This document shows, in pieces, positions 34,890 through 44,043 of a stretch of 64,000 bases of DNA. This stretch comes from Streptomyces xanthophaeus (lineage in GTDB: Bacteria > Actinomycetota > Actinomycetes > Streptomycetales > Streptomycetaceae). The DNA lies in contig NZ_KL647132.1 in NCBI RefSeq assembly GCF_000725805.1, positions 372,001-436,000 of the forward strand. Direction: 5' to 3'. The notes beneath the pieces are model-generated. The model had not been told where the DNA came from, did no database searches, and worked only from the letters and a program-made list of their open reading frames with translations. Numbering within the stretch: the stretch's first letter is position 1; the number at the start of each line of letters is the position of its first letter. The translations under genes and the position numbers were made by a program.

Positions 34890-37800
34890 TCAGACTCCGG
34901 CCGGGGTCTCCTCGTCGGAGGACCGCGCCGGGGCCGGGACCACCGTCAGGCGCGCCGTGCGCTTCGTGCGGCGGCGCTCCTTGCGGAGTTCGACCATCGT
35001 GTACAGCGTCGGCACCAGGAGCAGCGTCAGCAGGGTCGAGCTGACCAGACCGCCGATCACGACCACCGCGAGCGGCTGCGAGATGAACCCGCCCTCGCCG
35101 GTGACACCGAGCGCCATCGGGAGCAGGGCGAAGATCGTCGCCAGGGCCGTCATCAGGATCGGGCGGAGCCGGTGCCGGCCGCCCTCGACGACCGCCTCGA
35201 CCACGCCCAGGCCCTGGGCCCGGTACTGGTTGACCAGGTCGATCAGGACGATCGCGTTGGTCACCACGATGCCGATGAGCATCAGCATGCCGATCATCGC
35301 CGGGACGCCCATCGGGGTGCCGGTGACCAGGAGCAGGCCGAGTGCGCCGGTGGCCGCGAACGGCACGGAGACCAGCAGGATCAGCGGCTGCACCAGCGAG
35401 CGGAACGTCGCCACCAGCAGCATGAAGACGATCGCGATGGCCGCGAGCATGGCCAGGCCCAGCGAGCCGAAGGCCTCGTCCTGGTCCTGGGAGACACCGC
35501 CGATGGAGGCCGTGGCTTCCTCGGGCAGGTCCAGTTCCTTGAGCTTCGTCTGGAGCGCGGCGCTGACCGCGCCGGTGTTGTCGCCGAGCGGCTTCGCGGT
35601 GACGGTGGCGGCGCGGGCGCCGTCGATCCGGGTCATCGCGACCGGGCCGGGGACCTCCTTGACCTCGGCGATGTCGCCGAGCTTCAGCGGGCCGACCGGG
35701 AGGGCCTGGAGTTCGGCCAGGGTGGTGGCCGGCTGCGCGGACCTGATGACGATGTCGCGCTCGGTGTCCTCCAGGACCGCCTTGCCCGCCGGGGTGCCCC
35801 GTACGGCCTGGGCGACGAGCGCGCCGAGCGCGGCCTGGTCCAGGCCCGCCTCCGCGGCCCTGGGGGTGGCCGTGACCGAGATGCGCGGCACGGACTGGGA
35901 CAGGTCGCTCTGGACGTCGGTGACGTCCTTGAGCTCGGCGACCTCGGCGCGGACCTGCTCGGCGGCCTTGGCGAGGACCTCGCCGTCACCGGCCTTGACG
36001 ACCACGCTGAGGTTCTGGCTGCCGAAGCCGTCGCCCGCCACGATCTTGGTCTCGCCGATGCCGTCCAGCCCCGCGAGCGCGCCCTCGATGTCCTTCTTCA
36101 CCGCGTCCGCGTCGCCCGCGTCCTTCAGCGAGACCTGGTACGAGGCCTGGTTGGAGCCCGTACCGCCGCCGAAGGCCGCGAGGAAGCCGGAGGAGCCGAC
36201 GGTGACCTGGTAGCTCTTCACGCCGTCGATGCCGGACAGCGCCTCCTCCACCTTGCGGCTCGCCTCGTCGGAGGCGGCCAGCGAGGTGCCGGGGGCCAGC
36301 TCCTGCTTGACCGTCAGGACGTCCTGCTCCCCCTGGTCGAAGAAGTTGGTCTTCAGCAGCGGGGTCATCCCGAAGGTGGCGACGAGGACGACCGCGGCGA
36401 TGGCCACACTGGTCAGGCGGCGCCGGGTGGCGAAGCCCAGGACCCTTACGTAGAAGGTCTGCAGGCGGCTGCGCGCCTCCTTCTCCTCGGCCTCGCGGCG
36501 GGCCTTCGCCGCGCTCTCGGCATCGCCCTCCGTCACGCCCTTCGGGGCGCGCAGGAACCAGTACGAGAGCACCGGCACGACCGTCAGCGACACGAGCAGC
36601 GAGGCCAGCAGGGCCGCGGTGACCGTCAGCGAGAAGGAGCCGAACAGCTCGCCGATCATGCCGCCGACGAGACCGATCGGCAGGAAGACGGCGACGGTGG
36701 TGAGCGTGGAGGAGGTGACCGCGCCCGCGACCTCCTTGACCGCGGTGAGGATGGCCGACTGGCGCTCCTCGCCGTAGCCGAGGTGGCGCTTGATGTTCTC
36801 CAGGACCACGATCGAGTCGTCGACGACCCGGCCGATGGCGATGGTGAGCGCGCCCAGGGTGAGCATGTTCAGGGACAGGTCGCGGGTCCACAGCACGATC
36901 AGCGCGAGGACGACGGACAGCGGGATGGAGACCGCGGTGACCAGCGTCGAGCGCAGCGAGCCGAGGAAGACCAGGATCACGATCACCGCGAAGAGCAGGC
37001 CGAGCAGGCCCTCGGTGGTGAGGCTGGAGATGGACTTGGCGACCGCCGGGCCCTGGTCGCTGACCACGGTCAGCTCGGCGCCGGCGCCGAGGGTGGAGCG
37101 CAGCTCGGGGAGCTTGTCCTCGACCGCGTCGGAGATGGCGACGGCGCTGCCGTCCTTGTCCATGGTCAGGACGAGGGCGAGGCTGGGCTTGCCGTTGGTC
37201 CGGGTGATGGAGACGGGCTTGGCCGCCTCCTGCTTGACCGCGGCCACGTCGCCGAGGCGCACGGCGGGCCTGCCGGGGCCGGGGCTCAGGCGCAGGTCCT
37301 CGACCTGGGCGAGGGAGGTGTATCCGGCGCCCACGCGCACGCTGCGGTTCTTGCCCGCCTCGTCGAAGGATCCGGCGGGGACGGTCGCGCCGCCCGCCTG
37401 GAGGCCCCTGGCGAGGGCGGCCCCGTCGAGGCCGGCGGCCGCGAGCTTCGCGTCGTCGGGGGTGACGGTGACCTGGAGCTCCTGGACTCCGTCGACGGTG
37501 ACCTGGCCGACGCCGTCGATGTCCGACAGGACGGGGACCACGGAGCCTTCCAGCTGGTCGGCGAGGGCCTGCTGGTCCTTGTCGGAGGTGACGGCGAGGA
37601 TCACCGTGGGGATGTCGTCGGTGGAACCGGCCACCACCTGCGGGTCCACCTCGGCGGGCAGCCGGACGCGGGCGCGGTTGACGGCCTGCTGCACGTCGGC
37701 GACGAGCTGCTTGGTGCCGCTGTCGCCGTAGTCGAAGGTGGCCATGATGAGGGCGTTGCCCTCGCTGGCGGTGGAGGTGATGCCGGTGATGCCGTCGACG

Positions 37801-38021
37801 CCCTTGAGGGTGGCCTCGATCGGTTCCACGACCTGCTTCTCCACCACGTCGGGCGAAGCGCCCTGGTACGGCGCGAGCACGGAGACCATGGGCAGTTCGA
37901 TGGACGGCAGCAGCTGCTGCTTGAGCTGCGGGATGGCTATGGCACCGAAGAGCAGGGCGACGACCGACACGAGGCCGATCAGGGCTCTCTGGGCAAGGCT
38001 GAAGCGGGACAGCCAGGACAT
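34890..38021 (-). CDS. RND-family efflux transporter (AcrB/HAE-1 type)
   Basis: A 1043-residue inner-membrane pump with twelve helices and two large extracytoplasmic loops (about 35-330 and 560-840). It begins MSWLSRFSLAQRALI. RND signatures include LLPSIELPMVSVLAPYQGASP, GRVVDDSIVVLENI in TM4 and a second repeat ending MIGMLMLIGIVVTNAIVLID. The proton-relay acidic pair in TM4 is present (VVDD). No membrane-fusion protein or outer-membrane channel is adjacent, as expected in a Gram-positive. The substrate is unknown. I chose ATG at 38021; the 43-residue upstream extension is non-conserved in character. Confidence 0.92.
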   Translation of the reverse strand: MSWLSRFSLAQRALIGLVSVVALLFGAIAIPQLKQQLLPSIELPMVSVLAPYQGASPDVVEKQVVEPIEATLKGVDGITGITSTASEGNALIMATFDYGDSGTKQLVADVQQAVNRARVRLPAEVDPQVVAGSTDDIPTVILAVTSDKDQQALADQLEGSVVPVLSDIDGVGQVTVDGVQELQVTVTPDDAKLAAAGLDGAALARGLQAGGATVPAGSFDEAGKNRSVRVGAGYTSLAQVEDLRLSPGPGRPAVRLGDVAAVKQEAAKPVSITRTNGKPSLALVLTMDKDGSAVAISDAVEDKLPELRSTLGAGAELTVVSDQGPAVAKSISSLTTEGLLGLLFAVIVILVFLGSLRSTLVTAVSIPLSVVLALIVLWTRDLSLNMLTLGALTIAIGRVVDDSIVVLENIKRHLGYGEERQSAILTAVKEVAGAVTSSTLTTVAVFLPIGLVGGMIGELFGSFSLTVTAALLASLLVSLTVVPVLSYWFLRAPKGVTEGDAESAAKARREAEEKEARSRLQTFYVRVLGFATRRRLTSVAIAAVVLVATFGMTPLLKTNFFDQGEQDVLTVKQELAPGTSLAASDEASRKVEEALSGIDGVKSYQVTVGSSGFLAAFGGGTGSNQASYQVSLKDAGDADAVKKDIEGALAGLDGIGETKIVAGDGFGSQNLSVVVKAGDGEVLAKAAEQVRAEVAELKDVTDVQSDLSQSVPRISVTATPRAAEAGLDQAALGALVAQAVRGTPAGKAVLEDTERDIVIRSAQPATTLAELQALPVGPLKLGDIAEVKEVPGPVAMTRIDGARAATVTAKPLGDNTGAVSAALQTKLKELDLPEEATASIGGVSQDQDEAFGSLGLAMLAAIAIVFMLLVATFRSLVQPLILLVSVPFAATGALGLLLVTGTPMGVPAMIGMLMLIGIVVTNAIVLIDLVNQYRAQGLGVVEAVVEGGRHRLRPILMTALATIFALLPMALGVTGEGGFISQPLAVVVIGGLVSSTLLTLLLVPTLYTMVELRKERRRTKRTARLTVVPAPARSSDEETPAGV

Positions 38022-38203
38022 GGGCGGGGATCTCTCTGCAGTGACGTGACGAAGCCGTGCCGTCGGGCAGCACGCGCCAGGGGATTCCCACCCTGGCCCA
38101 CGCGCCGGGCGCGCTGCGTCGCTCGCAGGTCCCGTCCTTATGTGCGGCATACCGCGTCCGCAGTACGCCGTACTACTGCGTTCCCGCCCCGGCGGGAGAC
38201 GAC

Positions 38204-38941
38204 CTAGTCGGCGCGGGGCCGGACCAGTCCCGATTCGTAGGCAATGACCACCAATTGCGCCCGGTCGCGGGCGCCGAGCTTGGCCATGGCCCGGTTCACG
38301 TGGGTCTTGACGGTGAGCGGGCTGACGTCCAGGCGCGCGGCGATCCCGTCGTTGGACAGCCCCGCGGCCACGTGGACGAGGACCTCGCGCTCCCGGACGG
38401 TCAGTGCACCGAGCCGCTGCGCGTGCGCCCCGGCCGCGGCTGCGGCCGTGTGCGGGTCGGCCCCGCCGCCCTGGGCGAGGAAGGTGGCGATCAGCCCTTT
38501 GGTCGCGGCCGGGGAGAGCAGTGCCTCACCGGCGGCGGCGACGCGGATCGCGTTGAGCAGTTCCTCGGGCTCGGCGCCCTTGCCGAGGAAGCCCGAGGCA
38601 CCGGCCCGCAGGGCCGCGGCGACGTACTCGTCGACCTCGAAGGTCGTCAGCATCACCACGCGTACGGCGGCCAGTTCCGGGTCCGCGCTGATCATGCGGG
38701 TGGCGGCGAGCCCGTCGGTGCCGGGCATCCGGATGTCCATGAGCACGACGTCGGGGCGGCTGCGCCGCGCCAGTTCGAAGGCCTCGGCCCCGTCGCAGGC
38801 CTCCCCCACGACCTCCATGTCCGGCTCGGAGTCGACGAGCACCTTGAAGGCGCTGCGCAGCAGGGCCTGGTCGTCGGCGAGCAGCACCTTGATGGGTGCG
38901 CCGGGTACGGGGGCGGCCGGGTCCGTCGGGGTGTGATCCAC
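38204..38941 (-). CDS. NarL/LuxR-family response regulator
   Basis: A 245-residue regulator. The receiver domain (15-135) has the acidic pair D23-D24, the phosphoacceptor D69 in VVLMDIRMPG, and a conserved Lys in FLGKGAEP. The C-terminal LuxR helix-turn-helix has LTVREREVLVHVAAG and VKTHVNRAMAKL. The start is GTG at 38941; the first 15 residues are Pro-rich and a start slightly downstream is possible. No sensor kinase is adjacent, so it is an orphan here; a NarL-type kinase gene lies at 49141-50367. Confidence 0.92.
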   Translation of the reverse strand: MDHTPTDPAAPVPGAPIKVLLADDQALLRSAFKVLVDSEPDMEVVGEACDGAEAFELARRSRPDVVLMDIRMPGTDGLAATRMISADPELAAVRVVMLTTFEVDEYVAAALRAGASGFLGKGAEPEELLNAIRVAAAGEALLSPAATKGLIATFLAQGGGADPHTAAAAAGAHAQRLGALTVREREVLVHVAAGLSNDGIAARLDVSPLTVKTHVNRAMAKLGARDRAQLVVIAYESGLVRPRAD

Positions 38942-38977
38942 GGGACGAGCGTACGCGGGCCCCGGACGCCGCCGGGG

Positions 38978-39796
38978 TCAGCCCAGGGCGAGCACGATCA
39001 GGGCGGTGGTCGCCGCGACCTCGGCCAGGGCTCCGAAGACGTCACCGGCGACTCCGTCGAAGCGGCGCACGCAGCGGCGCAGCAGCAGTTCCGCGGCGAG
39101 CAGCCCGGCCAGGACCGCCGCGGCGCACCGGCCCGCGGCGGGCAGGCCCAGCGGGAGCGCGGCGAGGACGGCGCCCGCCACGGCCAGGGCGGTCACGGCG
39201 GCGGCCACGGTGTGCGGCACCACGCCCGCGACGGCGGCGCCCAGCCCCTCGGGGCGGGCCGGCGGGACGCCCTCGCGGGAGGCCAGGGTCATGGCGAGGC
39301 GGGCGGTCACGGCGGCGACCACGGCGGCGAGGCCGCCGCGCACCCAGCTGTCCGCGTAGGCGTCGGCCAGGGCGGCGGTCTGCACCATCAGCAGGAGCAC
39401 CAGGGTCACGACGCCGAAGGGGCCGATGTCGGACTGCTTCATGATGCGCAGGGCCGCCTCGGCCGGTTTGGCGCTGCCCAGCCCGTCGGCGGTGTCGGCG
39501 AGCCCGTCCAGGTGCAGCCCGCGGGTCAGCGCGGCGGGTACGGCGACGGTGACGGCCGCGGCGAGCAGCGGGCCGCCGCCGCCCAGCAGCAGGAGCACTC
39601 CGGGAACGGCCGCGAGCAGGCCGACGACCAGCCCCGCGAGCGGGGCGCAGGCCATTCCGGTACGGGCCGCGGGACGGTCCCAGCGCGTGATGCGGGCGGG
39701 CAGCACGGTCAGCGTGCCGAACGCGAAGCGGACGCCGTCGCGGAGCGAGGCGCGCTCGGAGGGCGGCAGCTGAGGGTCTTCGAACGAATCTGTCAT
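38978..39796 (-). CDS. cobS: Cobalamin synthase (adenosylcobinamide-GDP ribazoletransferase)
   Basis: A 272-residue membrane enzyme that joins adenosylcobinamide-GDP to alpha-ribazole in the last step of B12 assembly. About six helices are seen. CobS motifs are TRGLHLDGLADTADGL (acidic metal site) and MKQSDIGPFGVVTL. I chose ATG at 39796 over the upstream in-frame start because the extension is not conserved in character. The other lower-ligand genes (cobU fusion and cobT) lie about 4.5 kb away on the opposite strand, so the pathway is grouped but not one operon. Confidence 0.93.
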   Translation of the reverse strand: MTDSFEDPQLPPSERASLRDGVRFAFGTLTVLPARITRWDRPAARTGMACAPLAGLVVGLLAAVPGVLLLLGGGGPLLAAAVTVAVPAALTRGLHLDGLADTADGLGSAKPAEAALRIMKQSDIGPFGVVTLVLLLMVQTAALADAYADSWVRGGLAAVVAAVTARLAMTLASREGVPPARPEGLGAAVAGVVPHTVAAAVTALAVAGAVLAALPLGLPAAGRCAAAVLAGLLAAELLLRRCVRRFDGVAGDVFGALAEVAATTALIVLALG

Positions 39797-39881
39797 CGGC
39801 GCGAACGCTACCCGCTTACAGTGAGCGGTAAATTGCCCAATACGGGGCGAATGGGCAGCCGCCACAGAGAGGGCCGGTGCT

Positions 39882-40763
39882 ATGGGTCACTGGTGGTACC
39901 GCAACATCCTCGAACCCGGGAAGCTGCCGCTGCTGCTCGCCCTGCTCTCCTTCGTCCTCTCGTTCCTGATCACCCGGGTGATCACCCGCCTGATCCGCGC
40001 GGGGCGGGGGCCGTTCAAGAACGTCACCCCGGGCGGGATGCACGTCCACCACGTGGTGCCGGGGGTGATCCTGGTGGTCATCGGCGGGTTCGGCGCGGTG
40101 GGCAGCAGCAACCACAGCTTCGGTGCGCTGCTCTCGGCGGTGATCTTCGGGCTGGGCGCGGGCCTGGTCCTGGACGAGTTCGCGCTCATCCTGCACCTCG
40201 ACGACGTCTACTGGAGCGAGCAGGGCCGCAAGAGCGTGGAGATCGTGGTGCTGACGGCCGCGGTGGTCGCGCTGGTACTGGGCGGCTTCCTGCCCTTCGG
40301 GGTCAACGAGCTCACCCACGACGAACGCCAGAGCCGCGGGCTGGTCGTGATGAACACCGCCACGAACTTCTTCCTGGCGCTGCTCGCCCTGTGGAAGGGC
40401 AAGGCGCGCACGGCGGTGTTCGGGACGGTCATCCCGTTCGTGGCGCTGATCGGCGCGGTACGGCTGGCCCGGCCCGGATCGCCGTACGCGAAGAAGTTCT
40501 ACGCGAACCGCCCGAGGGCCCGCGCCAAGGCGGGGCTGCGCGCCTTCCACCACGACCGGCGGTGGGCGGCGCCGCGCCGCAAGTTCGAGAACTTCATCGG
40601 CGGGACGCCCGACCCGATGCGGGCCGTACGCGCGGGCGAGGGCAGCGGCGCGGGCCCGGTCGGCGGGCCCGGAATGGGCGGTGGCCCAGGACCGGGCGGG
40701 CCGGGCGAGGCGGCCGGGCCCGGCAAACCGGGCGGCAGGGCGGAACCGCCCGCACCGCACTGA
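39882..40763 (+). CDS. Polytopic membrane protein with a conserved His cluster
   Basis: A 293-residue protein with about six membrane helices and a Gly/Pro-rich cytosolic tail (230-293). Between helices 1 and 2 is GGMHVHHVVPG. At the end of helix 3 is LDEFALILHLDDVYW. Together these His and Asp residues could bind a metal at the membrane face. It resembles no enzyme family that I can name. ATG at 39882 is preceded by GAGAGGG. It is divergent from cobS and convergent with pspAA. Function unknown. Confidence 0.8.
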   Translation: MGHWWYRNILEPGKLPLLLALLSFVLSFLITRVITRLIRAGRGPFKNVTPGGMHVHHVVPGVILVVIGGFGAVGSSNHSFGALLSAVIFGLGAGLVLDEFALILHLDDVYWSEQGRKSVEIVVLTAAVVALVLGGFLPFGVNELTHDERQSRGLVVMNTATNFFLALLALWKGKARTAVFGTVIPFVALIGAVRLARPGSPYAKKFYANRPRARAKAGLRAFHHDRRWAAPRRKFENFIGGTPDPMRAVRAGEGSGAGPVGGPGMGGGPGPGGPGEAAGPGKPGGRAEPPAPH

Positions 40764-40781
40764 GGCGGCGCCCCCGGACGC

Positions 40782-40817
40782 CGACGGGCCCGCTCCCGTA
40801 AGGGAGCGGGCCCGTCG
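40782..40817. terminator. Bidirectional terminator
   Basis: A perfect 16-base stem (40782-40797 with 40802-40817) with a GTAA loop lies between the convergent membrane-protein gene and pspAA. Confidence 0.88.
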
Positions 40818-40861
40818 TGCTGTCGGTGTTCCGGAGAGCGGCCGCCCGGCCGCCACGGCGC

Positions 40862-41140
40862 TCAGCCCGGGATCAGGCCGTCGTCCTTGAGCATCTCCTT
40901 GACCTCGTCCAGCGTCGCCTCCGGGGCGGGCAGGATCAGCTCGGAGGGCTCCAGCGCCTCGTCGGGCAAGGGCTTGCCCAGGCGCCGTACGGCTTCGAGC
41001 AGGGCGCCCAGCGTGCGCCGGAAGCCTTCCTCGTCGCCGCCCTCCATCTCAGCGAGCAGTTCGTCGTCCAGCTTGTTCAGCTCGGGCAGGTGCTCGTCGC
41101 CGAGCTCGACCTGGCCTTCCCCCATGATGCGGACAATCAT
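40862..41140 (-). CDS. pspAA: PspA-associated protein PspAA
   Basis: A 92-residue acidic protein beginning MIVRIMGEGQVEL, followed by helices rich in Asp and Glu and a C-terminal LDEVKEMLKDDGLIPG. This matches the small partner domain, PspAA, encoded beside PspA in actinobacteria and other phyla, which is thought to tune the membrane-stress response. ATG at 41140 lies 13 bases after the pspA stop, so the two form an operon. The family assignment is from memory of the pattern and context. Confidence 0.82.
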   Translation of the reverse strand: MIVRIMGEGQVELGDEHLPELNKLDDELLAEMEGGDEEGFRRTLGALLEAVRRLGKPLPDEALEPSELILPAPEATLDEVKEMLKDDGLIPG

Positions 41141-41153
41141 GACGGGCCCCGTC

Positions 41154-41945
41154 CTACTGCTTGTCGAACCGGTGCTGGCTCTGGGAGGGCTGCGCGGTGC
41201 CCTGGGCGCCGCCCTCGATGGCCTGCTGCTGCGCGGACGGGCCGCCCGCCAGCTCGGCCTTCATCCGCTGGAGCTCCAGCTCCACGTCCGTACCGCCCGA
41301 CAGGCGGTCCAGCTCGGTCTGGATGTCGTCCCGCGCGAGGCCGGACTGGTCGTCCAGGGCCCCGGAGGCCAGCAGCTCGTCGATCGCGCCCGCGCGTGCC
41401 TGGAGCTGGGCGGTCTTGTCCTCGGCCCGCTGGATGGCGAGGCCGACGTCGCTCATCTCCTCGGAGATGCCGGAGAAGGACTCCGCGATCCGGGTCTGCG
41501 CCTGGGCCGCGGTGTAGGTGGCCTTGATGGTCTCCTTCTTCGTGCGGAAGGCGTCCACCTTGGCCTGGAGCCGCTGGGCGGCGAGGGTCAGCTTCTCCTC
41601 CTCGCCCTGCAGGGTCTGGTGCTGCACCTCCAGGTCGCTCACCTGCTGCTGGAGCGAGGCGCGGCGGGACAGGGCCTCGCGGGCCAGGTCCTCGCGGCCG
41701 AGGGCGAGGGCCTTGCGGCCCTGGTCCTCCAGCTTGGCGGACTGTCCCTGGAGCTGGTTCAGCTGCAGTTCCAGGCGCTTGCGGGAGGTCGCCACGTCGG
41801 CGACGCCGCGGCGCACCTTCTGCAGCAGCTCCAGCTGCTTCTGGTACGAGTAGTCGAGGGTCTCGCGCGGGTCCTCGGCCCGGTCAAGGGCCTTGTTCGC
41901 CTTCGCGCGGAAGATCATCCCCATACGCTTCATGACACCGCTCAT
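41154..41945 (-). CDS. pspA: Phage shock protein A / IM30 family
   Basis: A 263-residue, almost wholly coiled-coil protein of the PspA/Vipp1/ESCRT-III family. It begins MSGVMKRMGMIFRAKANKALD, the amphipathic membrane-binding helix and first hairpin. Heptad-rich helices run to about residue 225, and the tail is Gly/Gln-rich and disordered. It assembles on stressed inner membrane and limits proton leak. I chose ATG at 41945; the upstream in-frame extension breaks the amphipathic helix rule. Streptomyces PspA is known to be induced by envelope stress. Confidence 0.93.
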   Translation of the reverse strand: MSGVMKRMGMIFRAKANKALDRAEDPRETLDYSYQKQLELLQKVRRGVADVATSRKRLELQLNQLQGQSAKLEDQGRKALALGREDLAREALSRRASLQQQVSDLEVQHQTLQGEEEKLTLAAQRLQAKVDAFRTKKETIKATYTAAQAQTRIAESFSGISEEMSDVGLAIQRAEDKTAQLQARAGAIDELLASGALDDQSGLARDDIQTELDRLSGGTDVELELQRMKAELAGGPSAQQQAIEGGAQGTAQPSQSQHRFDKQ

Positions 41946-42232
41946 GGGCTTCGCGCGCCCCCTTCTAGACGGACTGTGCTCCAGGTCACCAACAGAACCC
42001 ACAGTACGGGCCCTGTCTCCATTACCGCACTGTTCGAGAGCGGATGCGCTCCTCCTCCAGGACGACTACGCCCGCGCCGTGTCAGGCGTAAGGAGTAGGT
42101 GCGCCCCCGACGGATGCCGGGAGGAGGACGGGCCCACACGCGAGAACCGTGTACCCGAAAGACGCGCGCCGTTGCCGGATCGTTCCCCGCCGGGGTGGGG
42201 CCCATGCCTTCCACCACGTAGGCTTGGGTTTT

Positions 42233-42832
42233 GTGTTTGGTAGCCGCTCCTCCAAGGAAGAGAAGGCCGCCGCCACCGACAAGGTGAGCGCCGACCTCTC
42301 GCAGCCCCGTGACCCGCAGGCCCCGAAGGGCCGCCCTACGCCGAAGCGCGCCGTGGCTCAGTCGCAGCGCAAGGCCGTGGTGGCCTCGACCGGCAATCGC
42401 AAGGAGGACGCAAAGCGAGCCCGTGAACGCCGCCGGGTAGAGATGACCAAGCAGCGCGAAGCGCTGGCCAACGGCGACGAGCGGTACCTGCCCGTCCGGG
42501 ACAAGGGCCCGGTCCGCCGGTACGTCCGCGACTTCGTGGACTCCCGCTTCTTCGTCGCCGAGCTGTTCCTGCCCCTGGCCGTGGTCATCCTGGTGCTGAG
42601 CATGATGCCGGCGCCGGCGGTCAAGAACATCGCGCTGCTGCTGTGGCTCGGCGTGATCGCCCTGATCATCGTCGACTCCGCCGGCCTGGTGTTCCGCCTC
42701 CGCAAGGCCCTCATCGGCCGCTTCCCGGACGAGCCCCGCCGCGGCGCCATCGCCTACGGCCTGATGCGCACCCTCCAGATGCGCCGGCTCCGTCTGCCGA
42801 AGCCGCAGGTCAAGCGCGGGGAACGGCCCTGA
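42233..42832 (+). CDS. DUF3043 membrane protein
   Basis: A 199-residue protein. The N-terminal half is a basic, disordered region (PRDPQAPKGRPTPKR, then Lys/Arg-rich helix). It is followed by YLPVRDKGPVRRYVRDFVDSRF and two membrane helices (about 112-131 and 136-156). This is the DUF3043 pattern. A relative (Rv2206) sits in the same conserved neighbourhood of M. tuberculosis, from memory. I chose GTG at 42233 because the upstream in-frame codons are non-conserved. The stop overlaps the next gene's likely CTG start. Confidence 0.85.
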   Translation: MFGSRSSKEEKAAATDKVSADLSQPRDPQAPKGRPTPKRAVAQSQRKAVVASTGNRKEDAKRARERRRVEMTKQREALANGDERYLPVRDKGPVRRYVRDFVDSRFFVAELFLPLAVVILVLSMMPAPAVKNIALLLWLGVIALIIVDSAGLVFRLRKALIGRFPDEPRRGAIAYGLMRTLQMRRLRLPKPQVKRGERP

Positions 42833-43644
42833 GCCGAGTAAAGCCCGGACCGTCGGGAGACGGCTTCGCGGAGGGGGCCCGGCTCTGGCTCGAAGGCTTG
42901 GGGGGACTGCGCAACGCCGTCCGCCAGGAGCTGGTGGGCCGGCAGGTCGACGAGCAGATCGCGCACCGCTTCCCGGTGGGACAGCGGCTGCGCGTGCTCG
43001 ACGTCGGCATGGGCCAGGGCACCCAGGCGCTTCGCCTCGCCCGCGCCGGGCACAAGGTCACGGGCCTGGAGCAGGACCCCGGGATGCTGGCCGTCGCCCA
43101 GGAGGCGCTGGCCGGGGAACCCGCCGGGATCCAGGACCGCGTCCGCCTCATGGAGGGCGACGGCCGCGAGACCGGCGCCCACTTCCTGCCGGGCAGCTTC
43201 GACGTGGTGCTGTGCCACGGCGTGCTGATGTACGTGCCCGAGCCCGACGCCATGCTGGCCGGGCTGGCCCGGATGCTCGCCCCCGGCGGACTGCTGTCCC
43301 TGCTGGTGCGCAACGGGGACGCGCTCGCCATGCGGCCCGGCCTGGGCGGTGACTGGAAGGGCGCGCTGACCGCCTTCGACAGCGTCGACTACACGAACCG
43401 GCTGGGCCTCGAAGTGCGCGCCGACCGGCTGGCCGGGCTGACGGCCACCCTGTCCGGGATCGGTGCCCCGCTCCAGGCCTGGTACGGCGTACGCGTCTTC
43501 ACCGACGGGACCGAGGCCGGGGAGACCCTCCCGCAGGACGAGGAGCTGGAGCGGCTGCTGGCCGCCGAGGACCGCGCCGGGCGGACCGACCCCTACCGGG
43601 GCGTCGCCGCGCTGCTGCACCTGTGCGGCGTCCGGGGGCAGTAG
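42829..43644 (+). CDS. Class I SAM-dependent methyltransferase
   Basis: About 271 residues with a Rossmann methyltransferase fold. Motif I is RVLDVGMGQGTQAL, motif II includes VTGLEQDPGML, the motif III region is VRLMEGDGRE, and FDVVLCHGVLMYV is motif IV. It resembles SmtA/CmoM-type enzymes, but the target is unknown. The start is uncertain: no ATG, GTG or TTG precedes LWLEGLGGLRN, and CTG at 42829 overlaps the DUF3043 stop (CTGA) with GGGGAA 6-7 bases upstream. TTG near 42898 is the alternative. Translational coupling to DUF3043 is likely. Confidence 0.82.
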   Translation: MSRVKPGPSGDGFAEGARLWLEGLGGLRNAVRQELVGRQVDEQIAHRFPVGQRLRVLDVGMGQGTQALRLARAGHKVTGLEQDPGMLAVAQEALAGEPAGIQDRVRLMEGDGRETGAHFLPGSFDVVLCHGVLMYVPEPDAMLAGLARMLAPGGLLSLLVRNGDALAMRPGLGGDWKGALTAFDSVDYTNRLGLEVRADRLAGLTATLSGIGAPLQAWYGVRVFTDGTEAGETLPQDEELERLLAAEDRAGRTDPYRGVAALLHLCGVRGQ

Positions 43645-43673
43645 CCCCTCCCCCTCCGGGGGCGGACACCGGT

Positions 43674-43712
43674 GGGCCCGGCGGCTCCGGGGAATCCGGA
43701 GCCTCCGGGCCC
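43674..43712. terminator. Bidirectional terminator
   Basis: A 17-base stem with one mismatch (43674-43690 with 43696-43712) and a GGAAT loop lies between the methyltransferase gene and the convergent small gene. Confidence 0.82.
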
Positions 43713-43726
43713 GTCAGCCGTCGGGA

Positions 43727-43939
43727 TCAGGCGTCCAGGGCCGCGCGCAGGCTCATGGTGTAGAGCTCGGTGCCGCTGTCGTCGGACAGCTTGACCTGCT
43801 CCGTGCCGCCCTCCAGCAGCTCCTTCCACACCTCGCCGATCCAGGACTCGGCGTCCCCCTGCGTGGTGAACTCCTCCGGGACCACCGCCGGGCTGGTCTC
43901 GCTGCCGTCGGCCGTTTCGAACCGCCACGTCCACGCCAT
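43727..43939 (-). CDS. Small conserved actinobacterial protein
   Basis: A 70-residue acidic protein beginning MAWTWRFETADGSE, with WIGEVWKELLEGG and a terminal YTMSLRAAL. Two short strands, a helix and further strands are predicted. It is rich in Trp for its size. No motif links it to a known function. ATG at 43939 is clear. It is divergent from the MBL-CobU fusion gene with 104 bp between. Proteins of this look occur widely in actinobacteria, from memory. Confidence 0.75.
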   Translation of the reverse strand: MAWTWRFETADGSETSPAVVPEEFTTQGDAESWIGEVWKELLEGGTEQVKLSDDSGTELYTMSLRAALDA

Positions 43940-44043
43940 GTCCGCCTCCGTTGCTCGTCCGCTGCTCGCACGCTTCTCGTCTTGAGTGTGCCCGCAGAGT
44001 AACCGGGCGCGCAGCAGTCTCGGCGACGCGGGAGGATCATCCT

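Noticed and set aside
35172..38207. A 1011-codon open frame on the plus strand opposite the RND pump gene
   Set aside because: It is the antisense shadow of a GC-rich gene. Its product is low-complexity Asp/Gly/Arg/Glu/Val sequence with no domain, whereas the minus strand gives a full RND transporter.
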